Below are positions 54,027-63,845 of a stretch of 64,000 bases of DNA, one piece after another. Position 1 is the stretch's first letter. The number at the start of each line of letters is the position of its first letter. This DNA is from Roseicella frigidaeris (GTDB lineage Bacteria > Pseudomonadota > Alphaproteobacteria > Acetobacterales > Acetobacteraceae): positions 48,375-112,374 of the forward strand of contig NZ_QLIX01000017.1 in NCBI RefSeq assembly GCF_003258945.1, written 5' to 3'. Both the position numbers and the translations under genes were made by a program. Below the pieces are notes generated by a model, which was not told the origin of the DNA, did no database searches, and saw only the letters and a list, made by a program, of their open reading frames with translations.

Positions 54027-55718
54027 ATGGCGGACAGCGCCTACAATGTCGGCGACCTGGTGGCGGAATTCCTCGCCCGGATCGGCGTCACCACCTGCTT
54101 CGGCATCGTCTCGGTGCACAACATCCCGATGCTGGACGGCATCGGCCGGCGCAATGCCATCCGCTACGTCATGGCGCGCGGCGAGATGGGCGGGGCGCAT
54201 ATGGCCGATGCCTATGCCCGGGTCTCCGGCCGGCTCGGGGTGATGGTCTCCTCGACCGGGCCGGGCGCCGCCAACACCGTGCCCGGCCTGGCCGAGGCGC
54301 AATTCGCCGGCTCGCCGGTGCTGCACATCACCGGCCAGACGCCGACCAAGTTCATCGACCGCGACATGGGCACGGTGCACGACCTGCCCGGCCAGACGGC
54401 GATGCTCGGCGCCGTCTGCAAGGCGGCCTTCCGCATCCGCTCGGCGCAGGAGGCGCTCGGCCTGCTGACCCGGGCCGCGGCGCTCGCCCTCACCCCGCCC
54501 ATGGGCCCGGTCAGCATCGAGCTGCCGATCGACGTCCAGCGCACCCCGATCGCCCGCCCCGCCGCGCTCGACAGCCTGGTCCTGCCGGTGCCGCCGCCGC
54601 TGCCGCCGGCCGAGGCGGCGCTTGACGAGGCGGCGGAGATCCTGGCGCGGGCGAAGCGGCCCATGCTCTGGCTCGGCAACGGCGCCAAGGCGGCCGGCGC
54701 CGAGGCGCTGGCGCTGCTCGAGCTCGGCTTCGGCGCCGTCTCCTCCTGGAACGGCCGCGGCATCATCCCCGAGGACCATCCGATGACCCTCGGCGGGCTG
54801 CAGGGCAACGGTTCGCCATTGGTGCAGGAATTCTACCGCGGCTGCGACGCGATGCTCGTCGTCGGCTCGAAGCTTCGCGGCCATGAGACGATGGAATTCG
54901 CCCTGCCCCTGCCCCAGCCCCTCGTGCAGGTGGATGTCGATCCGCGCGCCAATGGCCGCACCTACCCAAGCGCCGGCTTCGTCTGCGGCGATGCCGGCCT
55001 CGCCATGGCGGGCCTTGCCCGTCGCCTGCGGGGGCGGCTGCAGGTCGATCCCGGCTTCGCCGACGACTTCGCCGCGATGAAGCGCCGCGCCACCGCCGCC
55101 TACCGCGAGACGCTCGGCCCCTATGCGGCGTTTCCGGCGGCGCTGCGCGAGGTCATGCCGCGCGACGCGCTCTGGGTGCGCGACGTCACCATCAGCAACT
55201 CCTCCTGGGGCAACCGCATCTTCCCGGTCTATGGGCCGCGCGACGCGGTGCATCCGGTGAGCGCCGCCATCGGGCCGGGCCTGCCGCTCGGCATCGGCGC
55301 CGCCATGGCCGGGATCGAGGGCGGCAAGCCCCGCAAGACCATCGCCATGGTCGGCGATGGCGGCTTCGCCATGAACCAGACCGAGCTCTGGACGGCGGTG
55401 CAGGAGCGGGCCGAGCTGGTGATCCTGGTGATGAACGACCGCGGCTACGGCGTGATCAAGCACATCCAGGGCGCGCTGCAGGATGGCCGCTTCTTCTATG
55501 CCGATCCGGTGGGGCCGGACCTGCAGAAGCTCGCCGCCGTCGCCGGCCTGCCCGGCTTCAAGGTGGACCGCGCCGAGGCGCTGGGCGAGGTTATGGCGCA
55601 GGCCATCGCCACGCCGGGACCGAGCCTGGTGGAGGTGGACATGGCGGCGATCGGCGCCTTCCCGCCCTATGCGCCCTACAATTCCATGGGCATCTACGCC
55701 AAGCGCGCAGCGCAATAG
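54027..55718 (+). CDS. thiamine-diphosphate-dependent enzyme, acetolactate synthase-like
   Basis: A 563-residue ThDP enzyme with the three usual domains. The Pyr domain has MARGEMGGAHMADAYARVSG, with the catalytic Glu in RGE where ALS has HEQ; STGPGAANTVPGLAEA follows. The middle NAD-fold domain is about 190-330. The PP domain has MVGDGGFAMNQTELWTAVQE and NDRGYGV for Mg-ThDP. The absence of an ilvN-type small subunit and the altered Glu motif argue against biosynthetic acetolactate synthase; decarboxylases and sulfoacetaldehyde or glyoxylate enzymes are alternatives. Confidence 0.87.
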   Translation: MADSAYNVGDLVAEFLARIGVTTCFGIVSVHNIPMLDGIGRRNAIRYVMARGEMGGAHMADAYARVSGRLGVMVSSTGPGAANTVPGLAEAQFAGSPVLHITGQTPTKFIDRDMGTVHDLPGQTAMLGAVCKAAFRIRSAQEALGLLTRAAALALTPPMGPVSIELPIDVQRTPIARPAALDSLVLPVPPPLPPAEAALDEAAEILARAKRPMLWLGNGAKAAGAEALALLELGFGAVSSWNGRGIIPEDHPMTLGGLQGNGSPLVQEFYRGCDAMLVVGSKLRGHETMEFALPLPQPLVQVDVDPRANGRTYPSAGFVCGDAGLAMAGLARRLRGRLQVDPGFADDFAAMKRRATAAYRETLGPYAAFPAALREVMPRDALWVRDVTISNSSWGNRIFPVYGPRDAVHPVSAAIGPGLPLGIGAAMAGIEGGKPRKTIAMVGDGGFAMNQTELWTAVQERAELVILVMNDRGYGVIKHIQGALQDGRFFYADPVGPDLQKLAAVAGLPGFKVDRAEALGEVMAQAIATPGPSLVEVDMAAIGAFPPYAPYNSMGIYAKRAAQ

Positions 55719-55734
55719 CCCCCGCCGCGCCCCG

Positions 55735-55825
55735 CCTGCCGCCCTGCTGTGCGGCAGGCTGTGATGTCGCTGGCCCCGAGGGCGAAGCATGGGCCCCCGC
55801 GACGGCGCTGCGCGCCGCCGCGGGG
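55735..55825. repeat. composite palindromic repeat, family 2 (reverse orientation)
   Basis: CCTGCCGC / GCGGCAGG hairpin (55735-55758), GTGATGTCGC, then GGGCCCCCGCGACGGCGCTG continuing to CGCCGCGGGG. It lies between the convergent ThDP enzyme and lipoprotein genes. Confidence 0.65.
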
Positions 55826-55829
55826 AAGT

Positions 55830-56462
55830 TCAGAACCGGCCCCCGCCGCCGCCGCCGGGACCGCCGCCGCGCGGCGAGCCGAGCCGGTCGCTGCGGTCCA
55901 TCTCCTGTTGCGCGAGGGTCGCGGCGAAGCCCGCATTCGGCAGGCTCGGCATGGCGGAGAGACGCTGCAGGGTCGCCGCGCCGCCGGCGGTGAAGACCGG
56001 TGGGGACAGGGCGCGCTCGGCCGCGGCGACGTCGCCGGCCTGCAAGGCGCGCGAGGCGGCGAAAAGCCCGTTCACCACCTGCTGCGTCGGCGCGTTCGGC
56101 GCGATGCCGAAGGCGGCCTGCACCTCGGGATAGGCCGACTGGAGCTGCACCCCGGCGGTCGGGTTCCAACCGACCCAGCGCGGGCCGAAGGGGATCTCGG
56201 AGGTGAGGAAGGCATAATTCGCCACCGCCCGCGCCGCCTCCGCCGGGCGGCCGGCGACGCTGCCCGGGTTGTTGAAGACGAAGGCGGTGTTGATGACGGC
56301 GGCGCGAACCGGGTCGCCCGCGCCGGCCACCGCGTCGCTGGGCAGGCTCGCCCAGCCGAGCGGCGGCTGTTGCGGCGCGAAGCCGGCGCAGGCGGCCAGC
56401 AGCGGCAGGCAGAGCCAGGCGGCGTGCTGGGCGAGGCCGGCGCGGCGTCGGGACTGGGCCAT
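55830..56462 (-). CDS. lipoprotein, unknown function
   Basis: A 210-residue protein with a type II signal: a basic MAQSRRRAGLAQ, hydrophobic core, and lipobox LLAAC with the lipidated Cys near residue 23. The mature part is about 185 residues with FNNPGSVAGRPAEAARAVAN and YAFLTSEIPFGPRWVGWNP; it ends in a Gly-rich tail. No family recognised. ATG 56462 is chosen because the signal peptide starts there although the frame is open further upstream. Confidence 0.72.
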   Translation of the reverse strand: MAQSRRRAGLAQHAAWLCLPLLAACAGFAPQQPPLGWASLPSDAVAGAGDPVRAAVINTAFVFNNPGSVAGRPAEAARAVANYAFLTSEIPFGPRWVGWNPTAGVQLQSAYPEVQAAFGIAPNAPTQQVVNGLFAASRALQAGDVAAAERALSPPVFTAGGAATLQRLSAMPSLPNAGFAATLAQQEMDRSDRLGSPRGGGPGGGGGGRF

Positions 56463-56638
56463 GGCAGCGGGTCTCCTCCTCGATGCGCCGCACCACCCCT
56501 GCGGGCCGGCGGCGGAGCGGGTTCGCAATCCCGATCGATACCCACCTGCGACGCTCCCCCCTGTCGCGTCAAGGCCCCGACCCGGCTTTCCGCCCGCGCG
56601 CAAGGGTGCATAATCGCCGCAACGAACGGGGAACGCGG

Positions 56639-57934
56639 ATGAGCGGCAGCAGCACGGGCGATACGGGCAAGCCAACTGGCTGGGGCGCCGGGGCGACGGA
56701 GACGCCCGCGGCACGGCTGCGCCGGCGCTTCCCAACCTTCGAGGACATGAACCGGCGGGCCCGCCTGCGGGTGGCGCGCTTCGCCTATGATTTCGTCGCC
56801 GGCGGCGTCGGCCAGGGCGCGCCCAACGTGGCCCACAACCGCGCCGCCATGGATGCGGTGCGGATCGTGCCGCGCTACGCCCTCGATCTCTCGGACGTCC
56901 GCATCGCCACCCGGCTCTTCGGCCGCGACTATGCCGCGCCGGTCGGCGTCGCGCCGATGGGCAATACCGGCCTGGTCTGGCCGCGCACGGATGCCATCCT
57001 CGCCGCCGCGGCGCAGGCGGCGCGCATCCCCTACGTCTCCTCGACCGTCGCCAATGTCGGCATGGAGGAGCTGGCGCGGATCGCCCCGGACAGCCTGTGG
57101 TTCCAGCTCTACGGCCTGCCGGCGGACAACCACCGGCTCTCGCTCGACCTGATCCGGCGGGTGGAGGCGGTGGGGGTACATGCCCTGGTCGTCACCCTCG
57201 ACGTGCCGATGCGCCAGAAGCGGGTGCATGACGTGCGCAACGGGCTGGTGGTGCCCTTCCGCTACCGGCCGCGCACGGTCTTCGACATCGCCCGCGCCCC
57301 GCTCTGGGCGATGGAGATGTTGCGCAAGGGCCAGCCGCGCTTCGAGAACATGAAGAAATACGTGGGCGAGACCGCCTCGGTGGGCGAGCTCGCCGCCTTC
57401 GTGCAGCGCAACATGACCACCGGCGTCACCTGGGACGACATCGCCCGCTTCCGCGAGGCCTGGCCGCGCGCCCTGGTGCTGAAGGGCATCCAGCACCCGG
57501 CGGATGCCGAGCGCGCCGTTGCGCTCGGCGTCGACGGCATCTGGGTCTCGAACCATGGCGGGCGGCAATTCGATGCCGCGCCCGCCTCGATCGACACGGT
57601 GCCGGCCGTCGCCGCCGCGGTCGGCGGCCGGGCGAAGATCCTCTATGACGGCTCCATCCGCTCCGGGCTCGACGTGCTGCGGGCGCTCGCGGTGGGGGCG
57701 GATTTCTGCTTCGCCGGCCGCGCCTTCCTGCTGCCCGTCGCGGCGATCGGCGAGGCCGGCGGCGGCCATGCCACCGCCTCCTTCATGGAGGAGATCCGCA
57801 GCACCTTCGGCCAGGCCGGCCTCCGCAGCGTCGAGGAGGCGCAGCAGGCGCCGGTGCTGCACCCGAATGCGGTGCGCTTCGAGCCGGAGGGCAATGCCGC
57901 CGGGGTGGAGGCGCCGCGCCGGCGCGCCGGGTAG
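56639..57934 (+). CDS. FMN-dependent alpha-hydroxy-acid dehydrogenase (L-lactate dehydrogenase-like)
   Basis: A 431-residue TIM-barrel flavoenzyme. PTFEDMNRRARLRVARFAYD begins it, with FAYDFVAGG holding the active Tyr; APVGVAPMG, FQLYGLPADN, LVVTLDVPMRQKR and VLKGIQ line the FMN site, and SNHGGRQFD carries the catalytic His. DGSIRSGLDVLRAL binds the FMN phosphate. Family members oxidise L-lactate, glycolate or mandelate. The diketo-acid pathway at 0.6-4.6 kb would make lactate, but it is 50 kb away. Start MSGSSTGD at 56639. Confidence 0.88.
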   Translation: MSGSSTGDTGKPTGWGAGATETPAARLRRRFPTFEDMNRRARLRVARFAYDFVAGGVGQGAPNVAHNRAAMDAVRIVPRYALDLSDVRIATRLFGRDYAAPVGVAPMGNTGLVWPRTDAILAAAAQAARIPYVSSTVANVGMEELARIAPDSLWFQLYGLPADNHRLSLDLIRRVEAVGVHALVVTLDVPMRQKRVHDVRNGLVVPFRYRPRTVFDIARAPLWAMEMLRKGQPRFENMKKYVGETASVGELAAFVQRNMTTGVTWDDIARFREAWPRALVLKGIQHPADAERAVALGVDGIWVSNHGGRQFDAAPASIDTVPAVAAAVGGRAKILYDGSIRSGLDVLRALAVGADFCFAGRAFLLPVAAIGEAGGGHATASFMEEIRSTFGQAGLRSVEEAQQAPVLHPNAVRFEPEGNAAGVEAPRRRAG

Positions 57935-58042
57935 GCGCTACCATGGAGCGGACCGGGTCCTGACCGGTCCAAGGCCCCGCAGCCTATTCTGCGGAGCCAG
58001 GCAAACCGGAGGTGTGCGCCCGGCGACTGAGGGCGACCGCCA

Positions 58043-59446
58043 TCAGCCGCCGTCGCGCAGCAGGTCGCCGATCACCCGCTCGAGCTGGTCGAGCGTGCTG
58101 CACATCGCCACCACCCGGCAATGCGGCGCGTAGCGGGGCATGTCGGAATCGCCGGTGCCCCACAGCGTGCGGTATTCCGGGTTCAGCCAGACCACCTGCT
58201 TGGCCCGCTCCGCCATGGTGGCGAGGATGTCCGCCCGCGGCTCGGTGCGGTTGCCGCGGCCATCGCCGAGGATGACGACGGTGGTGTGGCTGTCGAGCAA
58301 CGCCAGGTGCTCGCGGGCGAAATCGCCGAGCGCCATGCCGTAGTTGGAGGAGCCATAGCCGGCGCGCTCCATCACCGCCGGGATCGCCGCCTCGATCGGC
58401 TGCGATTCCAGAATGTCCGAGACCTCGACCAGGTTGCCGCAGAAGGCGAAAGCGTGCAGCCCGGCCAGCGCCTCGTTCAGCGAGTAGAGGAAGAGCAGCA
58501 GGAATTGCGCGACGGCGGCGACCGAGCCGCTGACATCGCAAAGCACCACCAGCTTCGGCTTCTCGATCCGCTCCTGCTTCCAGATGACGTGGAAGGGGAT
58601 GCCTTCCCAGCCCATGTTGCGCCGCAGCGTGCGGCGCACGTCCAGCACGCCGCGACGGTCGCGCTTGCGGTTGCGGCCATATTGCGTCGCCAGCCGCCGC
58701 GCCATGGCGCGCACCAGCCGGCGCATGCGTTCCTGGTCGCGGCGCTCAATGGCGGCGAGGCGGGTCTGGCGCAGCAGGCGCTCGCGGAAGGCCTCGGTCT
58801 CGCCGCGGGCATAGAGCTGCAGCGCCTGCTCGACGAAGCCGCGCACCTGCTCGCGCAGCCGCTCCCGCCCCGCGCGCAGGCGCTGGCCGCGCTCGCTCTC
58901 CGGCGCGGCGGCGATGGCGCGGTCGAGCGCCTGCAGCCCCATGCGCTCGAGGATGCGGCGGGTGAAGAGGTTCACCTGGGTGAAGAGGGCGATGTTGCCG
59001 AGCCCGGCCTCCTGCGCCGCCCGCTCCACCGCCGCGGCCAGCGCCGCCTGGTCGTTGGCGAGCAGCATCCGCGCCAGGTCGCCGCCGCTGCCGGCGCCGC
59101 CGCCCTCGCCGCCCCCACCGCCACCCTGGCCTTCCCCGCCTTGGCCCTCCCCGCCTTGGCCCTCGCCCGGCTGCGCCGCCTCCGGCCGGTCGGCGGCCGG
59201 CGCGTCGCCCGCGCCCGCCGCGCCGTAGTCGCCGCGGCGGAAGAACAGGTCGAAGACCTCGGCGAAGGCCTGCTTCTCCTCGGCGGTCTTGGCCAGCACC
59301 AGGGAGAGCGTGTCCTTCAGCCGCGCCCGGTCGGCGAAGCCCACCACCTGCACCGCCCGGGTCGCGTCGATGCTCTCGGCCGGCGAGATGCGCAGCCCGG
59401 CGCCGCGCGCGGCCCGGAAGAAATCGAGCAGCGGCCCCTCGGTCAT
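58043..59446 (-). CDS. VWA-domain protein, CoxE type
   Basis: A 467-residue cytoplasmic protein. An N-terminal helical region (LLDFFRAARGAGLRISPAES) is followed by a Gly/Glu/Gln low-complexity linker at about 95-122 encoded by 15-bp tandem repeats. The C-terminal VWA domain has the MIDAS DxSxS (LCDVSGSVAAVAQFL) and a second acidic loop ILGDGRGNRT. CoxE-type proteins act with MoxR AAA+ partners to insert metals or remodel enzymes. The AAA+ gene ends 28 bases upstream on the same strand. Confidence 0.87.
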   Translation of the reverse strand: MTEGPLLDFFRAARGAGLRISPAESIDATRAVQVVGFADRARLKDTLSLVLAKTAEEKQAFAEVFDLFFRRGDYGAAGAGDAPAADRPEAAQPGEGQGGEGQGGEGQGGGGGGEGGGAGSGGDLARMLLANDQAALAAAVERAAQEAGLGNIALFTQVNLFTRRILERMGLQALDRAIAAAPESERGQRLRAGRERLREQVRGFVEQALQLYARGETEAFRERLLRQTRLAAIERRDQERMRRLVRAMARRLATQYGRNRKRDRRGVLDVRRTLRRNMGWEGIPFHVIWKQERIEKPKLVVLCDVSGSVAAVAQFLLLFLYSLNEALAGLHAFAFCGNLVEVSDILESQPIEAAIPAVMERAGYGSSNYGMALGDFAREHLALLDSHTTVVILGDGRGNRTEPRADILATMAERAKQVVWLNPEYRTLWGTGDSDMPRYAPHCRVVAMCSTLDQLERVIGDLLRDGG

Positions 59447-59474
59447 GGCGCGGCCAGGCCCGGCGATCCCAGGC

Positions 59475-60431
<957 letters not shown>

Positions 60432-60604
60432 GCGGCGGCAAAACTCATGCGGGACGTCTCCGACCTTGCTGCGGATGCTTCGCCGCGATCATGGACCGGG
60501 CGGCGACGGGGCACAAACCCGCCCCCGGCCGGTCCCGGCGGCGTTTCCGACCGCAGGCGTCTGTTCTAGACTGGGCGACAGGGAAACAGGTCCAGGGGGT
60601 CTCG

Positions 60605-61072
60605 GTGCATCTGTCCGACCGGGTGACGGGCGGGGTCCTCGTGGCCCTCGGCGCCGCCGCCGCCATCGCCGGCTCCCGCCTGCCGGCCGTGCCCGGCCAG
60701 GAGGTGGGGCCGGCCGCCTTCCCCCTGCTCATCGGCAGCGGCCTGGTGATCTGCGGCGCCCTCATCGCCTTCGGCATCGGCCGCAGCTTCGAGGTGCCGG
60801 AGGAGGAGGAGGCGCCCCCTGGCCCCTGGCGGCTCGGCGGGCTGCGCGCCCTGGTGCCGCCGGCCCTGCTGCTGTTCTACGTGCTGGCCGCCGACCGGCT
60901 CGGCTTCCTGCTCACCGGCGCGGTCATGGTCTTCGTCGCCGCCTTCGCCCTCGGCGCCCGGCCGCGCCTCGCCCTGCCGCTCGCCATCGTCGCGCCGCTG
61001 CTGGTGCACCTCGCCTTCTACAAGCTGCTGCGGGTGCCCTTGCCCGAGGGGCTGCTGGCGGCGCCGTGGTGA
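60605..61072 (+). CDS. tripartite tricarboxylate transporter small membrane subunit (TctB-like)
   Basis: A 155-residue membrane protein with four predicted helices: VTGGVLVALGAAAAIAGSRL, FPLLIGSGLVICGALIAFGI, LVPPALLLFYVLAADRLGFL and the last around MVFVAAFALGARPRLALPLA. GPAAFPLLIGSGLV is characteristic of TctB. The GTG at 60605 follows CAGGGGGT and gives the helix-first protein expected; the frame extends upstream without homology. First gene of the TctB-TctA-TctC operon. Confidence 0.87.
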   Translation: MHLSDRVTGGVLVALGAAAAIAGSRLPAVPGQEVGPAAFPLLIGSGLVICGALIAFGIGRSFEVPEEEEAPPGPWRLGGLRALVPPALLLFYVLAADRLGFLLTGAVMVFVAAFALGARPRLALPLAIVAPLLVHLAFYKLLRVPLPEGLLAAPW

Positions 61073-61079
61073 CCGGCCG

Positions 61080-62591
61080 ATGATGGATCTCCTCGAAGCG
61101 GTCCGCCTGGTCGCCGCGCCGGACGTGCTGATCGCGATCTTCGCCTCGGCGGTCTACGGCCTCGTCGTCGGCTCGCTGCCCGGCCTCTCCGCTACCATGG
61201 CGACGGCGCTGCTGGTGCCCGTCACCTTCTGGCTCTCGCCCATCGCCGCGGTGGCCACCATCATCACCGCCTCGGCCATGGCGATCTTCTCGGGCGACAT
61301 CCCGGGCTGCCTGCTGCGCATCCCCGGCACGCCCGCCTCGGCCGCCTATACCGACGAGGCCTATGCGCTCACCCGCAAGGGCCAGGCGGAGCTTGCACTC
61401 GGCGCCGGCCTCTGGTTCAGCGCCATCGGCGGCATCGTCGGCACCCTCTCCCTGGTGCTGATGGCGCCGCTGCTGGCCGAGATGGCGCTCTCCTTCTCGA
61501 CCTTCGAGTATTTCTGGCTCGCCTTCCTCGGCCTGATGTGCGCGACGCTGGTCGCCCGTTCCTCGCCGATCAAGGCCATCGCCTCCATGCTGCTCGGCCT
61601 GCTGGTCTCCTGCATCGGCATGGAGAACCCGGCCGGCACGCCGCGCTTCACCTTCGGCATCACCGACCTGCTCGGCGGCATCGAGCCGATCCCGGCACTG
61701 GTCGGCGTCTTCGCGGTGAGCGAGGTGATGCGGGCCATGGTGACGCCGGAGCCGCCGCCCCTGCCGCGGCGGAAATTCGGCTCCATCCTGGCCAATCAGT
61801 GGATGCTGACCAAGAAGTACCAATGGCCGATGTGGCGCGGCAACGTCGTCGGCATCATCATCGGCGTGCTGCCCGGGGCGGGCGCCGACATGGCCGCCTG
61901 GGTCAGCTACGCCATGAGCAAGCGCTTCTCCAAGGAGCCGGAGAAATTCGGCACCGGCCATCCGGAAGGGCTGGTCGAGGCCGGCGCCTCCAACAACGCC
62001 TCCCTCGCCTCGGGCTGGGTGCCCTCGCTGCTCTTCGGCATCCCGGGCGACACCATCACGGCGATCGCCATCGGCGTGCTCTACATGAAGGGGCTGAACC
62101 CCGGCCCGACGCTGTTCACCGAGCGCGCCTCCTCGATGTACGCGCTCTACCTCATCTTCATCCTCGCCAACATCATCATGATCCCGCTCGGCATCGTCAT
62201 GATCCGCTTGGCGGCGACCGTGCTGCGGGCGCCGCGGGCGGCGGTGATGCCGGTGATCATGCTGCTCTGCGCGGTCGGCGCCTTCGCCACCGGCAGCAAC
62301 CTCTTCTCGGTGCTGCTGGTCGGCGTCTTCGGCTGCCTCGGCTTCGTCATGGAGCGCAACGGCTACCCGGTGGCGGCGCTGGTGCTCGGCATCGTCATGG
62401 GGACGATGGTGGAGCAGAATTTCATCACCTCGCTCATCAAGTCGGATGGCGACATCCTGCCCTTCTTCGAGCGGCCGGTCTCCGGCGTGCTGGCGGCCAT
62501 GACCTTCGGCGCGCTGCTCTGGCCGCTCGGCATCTGGGTCTGGAACCGGCTGCGGGGACGACGGATGGCGGCGGGCGGCGCGGCGGAGTAG
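61080..62591 (+). CDS. tripartite tricarboxylate transporter large permease (TctA-like)
   Basis: A 503-residue, roughly twelve-helix permease. VYGLVVGSLPGLSATMATAL and GVLPGAGADMAAWVSYAMSK are the two family glycine/proline-rich loops, related by internal duplication; SGDIPGCLLRIPGTPASAAY and SLLFGIPGDTITAIAIG are conserved substrate-path motifs. It begins seven bases after the TctB stop; MM start, with ATG 61080 or 61083. It moves the ligand delivered by the receptor encoded next. Confidence 0.93.
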   Translation: MMDLLEAVRLVAAPDVLIAIFASAVYGLVVGSLPGLSATMATALLVPVTFWLSPIAAVATIITASAMAIFSGDIPGCLLRIPGTPASAAYTDEAYALTRKGQAELALGAGLWFSAIGGIVGTLSLVLMAPLLAEMALSFSTFEYFWLAFLGLMCATLVARSSPIKAIASMLLGLLVSCIGMENPAGTPRFTFGITDLLGGIEPIPALVGVFAVSEVMRAMVTPEPPPLPRRKFGSILANQWMLTKKYQWPMWRGNVVGIIIGVLPGAGADMAAWVSYAMSKRFSKEPEKFGTGHPEGLVEAGASNNASLASGWVPSLLFGIPGDTITAIAIGVLYMKGLNPGPTLFTERASSMYALYLIFILANIIMIPLGIVMIRLAATVLRAPRAAVMPVIMLLCAVGAFATGSNLFSVLLVGVFGCLGFVMERNGYPVAALVLGIVMGTMVEQNFITSLIKSDGDILPFFERPVSGVLAAMTFGALLWPLGIWVWNRLRGRRMAAGGAAE

Positions 62592-62693
62592 CCGCGCAGG
62601 CGCCGCCGCTTGCACTCCGCCACCGCCTGCCGCACGCTCCGGAAACGCAATGAAGCGCCCCGCCGGGAGGGGCGCGACAGGAGGAACGAGACC

Positions 62694-63683
62694 ATGACCG
62701 CCCCTACCCGCCGCATCCTGCTCGGCAGCGGCGCCGCCCTGCTCGCGGCCCCCGCCATCTCCCCGGCCCTGGGCCAGCCGAAATACCCCGCGCGGCCGGT
62801 GCAGCTCCTCTGCCCCTGGGCGGCCGGCGGCGGCACGGATGCGGTGGCCCGCATCGTCGCCGCCCTGCTGGAGAAGGAGCTCGGCCAGCCCGTCAACGTG
62901 GTGAACCGCACCGGCGGCTCCGGCGTGGTCGGCCATGCCGCCATCGCCGCGTCGCCGCCGGATGGCTACACGCTCGGGATCATCACCTCCGAGATCTGCA
63001 TGCTCCATTGGCAGGGGCTGACGGACGTCACCTACCGGAACTTCGCCCCGCTCGGCCTGATGAACAACGACCCGCCGGGCATCCAGGTGAACGTCGCCTC
63101 GCCCTACAAGGATGCGAAGCAGCTCGCCGAGGCGATCAAGGCGAGCACGCCCGGCAAGTTCAAGGCGAGCGGCACCGGCCAGGGCGGCATCTGGCACCTG
63201 GCCCTGGCCGGCTGGCTCAATGCCCTCGGGCTGAAGGCCGACCATGTGCGATGGGTGCCGTCCAACGGCGCCGCACCGGCGATGCAGGACCTGGCGGCGG
63301 GCGGGCTCGACTTCACCACCTGCTCGGTGCCGGAGGCCCGCGCCATGCTCGATGCCGGGCGCTGCCGCAGCCTCGCCGTGATGGCGCCGAAGCGGCTCGA
63401 CGCCTTCCCCAGCATCCCGACCCTGCAGGAGGCGATGGGCATCGGTTTCACCACCGGCGCCATGCGGGTGATCGTCGGCCCGTCCAACCTGCCGGAGGCG
63501 GTGAAGGCGGCGGTCGAGCCGGCGCTCGGACGCATCTACCAGTCGAAGGACTACCAGGACTTCCTGGCGGCCCGTGGCTTTGGCGGCGTCTATGCCGATG
63601 CGGCGGGGGCCGGCAAGGCGCTGGCCGAGGCAGATGCCTCGCTCGGCGAGGCGATGAAGGCGGCGGGGCTGGCCAAGGCCTAA
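62694..63683 (+). CDS. Bug/TctC-family receptor of the tripartite tricarboxylate transporter
   Basis: A 329-residue periplasmic receptor. Export signal MTAPTRRILLGSGAALLAAP has an RR and hydrophobic core. YPARPVQLLCPWAAGGGTDA and VVNRTGGSGVVGHAAIAASP are the two ligand loops. AGGAGG seven bases before ATG 62694 fixes the start. It is the only one of three Bug receptors in this window with its own permease genes. The carboxylate ligand is unknown. Confidence 0.92.
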   Translation: MTAPTRRILLGSGAALLAAPAISPALGQPKYPARPVQLLCPWAAGGGTDAVARIVAALLEKELGQPVNVVNRTGGSGVVGHAAIAASPPDGYTLGIITSEICMLHWQGLTDVTYRNFAPLGLMNNDPPGIQVNVASPYKDAKQLAEAIKASTPGKFKASGTGQGGIWHLALAGWLNALGLKADHVRWVPSNGAAPAMQDLAAGGLDFTTCSVPEARAMLDAGRCRSLAVMAPKRLDAFPSIPTLQEAMGIGFTTGAMRVIVGPSNLPEAVKAAVEPALGRIYQSKDYQDFLAARGFGGVYADAAGAGKALAEADASLGEAMKAAGLAKA

Positions 63684-63691
63684 GCGTTATT

Positions 63692-63845
63692 CCCCGCGAC
63701 ATCGCTCCGCGCCGTCGCGGGGGCCCCAGGAGATATCCCCACGACGCCGCTTCGCGCCGTCGCGGGGGCCCCGTGAGTCGCCTCGGGCCCGAGGGGCGTC
63801 ACAGCCTGCCGCGGCGAAGCCGCGGCAGGGCAACGGGTGGCGACT
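63692..63845. repeat. composite palindromic repeat, family 2; no gene to window end
   Basis: Two tandem palindromes (63692-63727 and 63737-63772, each of the CCCCGCGAC...GTCGCGGGGGCCCC form), then GGGGCGTCACAGCCTGCCGC with the perfect hairpin CTGCCGCGGC / GCCGCGGCAG (63806-63828, loop GAA) and GGCAACGGGTGGCGAC. It follows the receptor stop by eight bases and could terminate the transporter operon. From 63846 to 64000 I see no supported gene. Confidence 0.8.
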
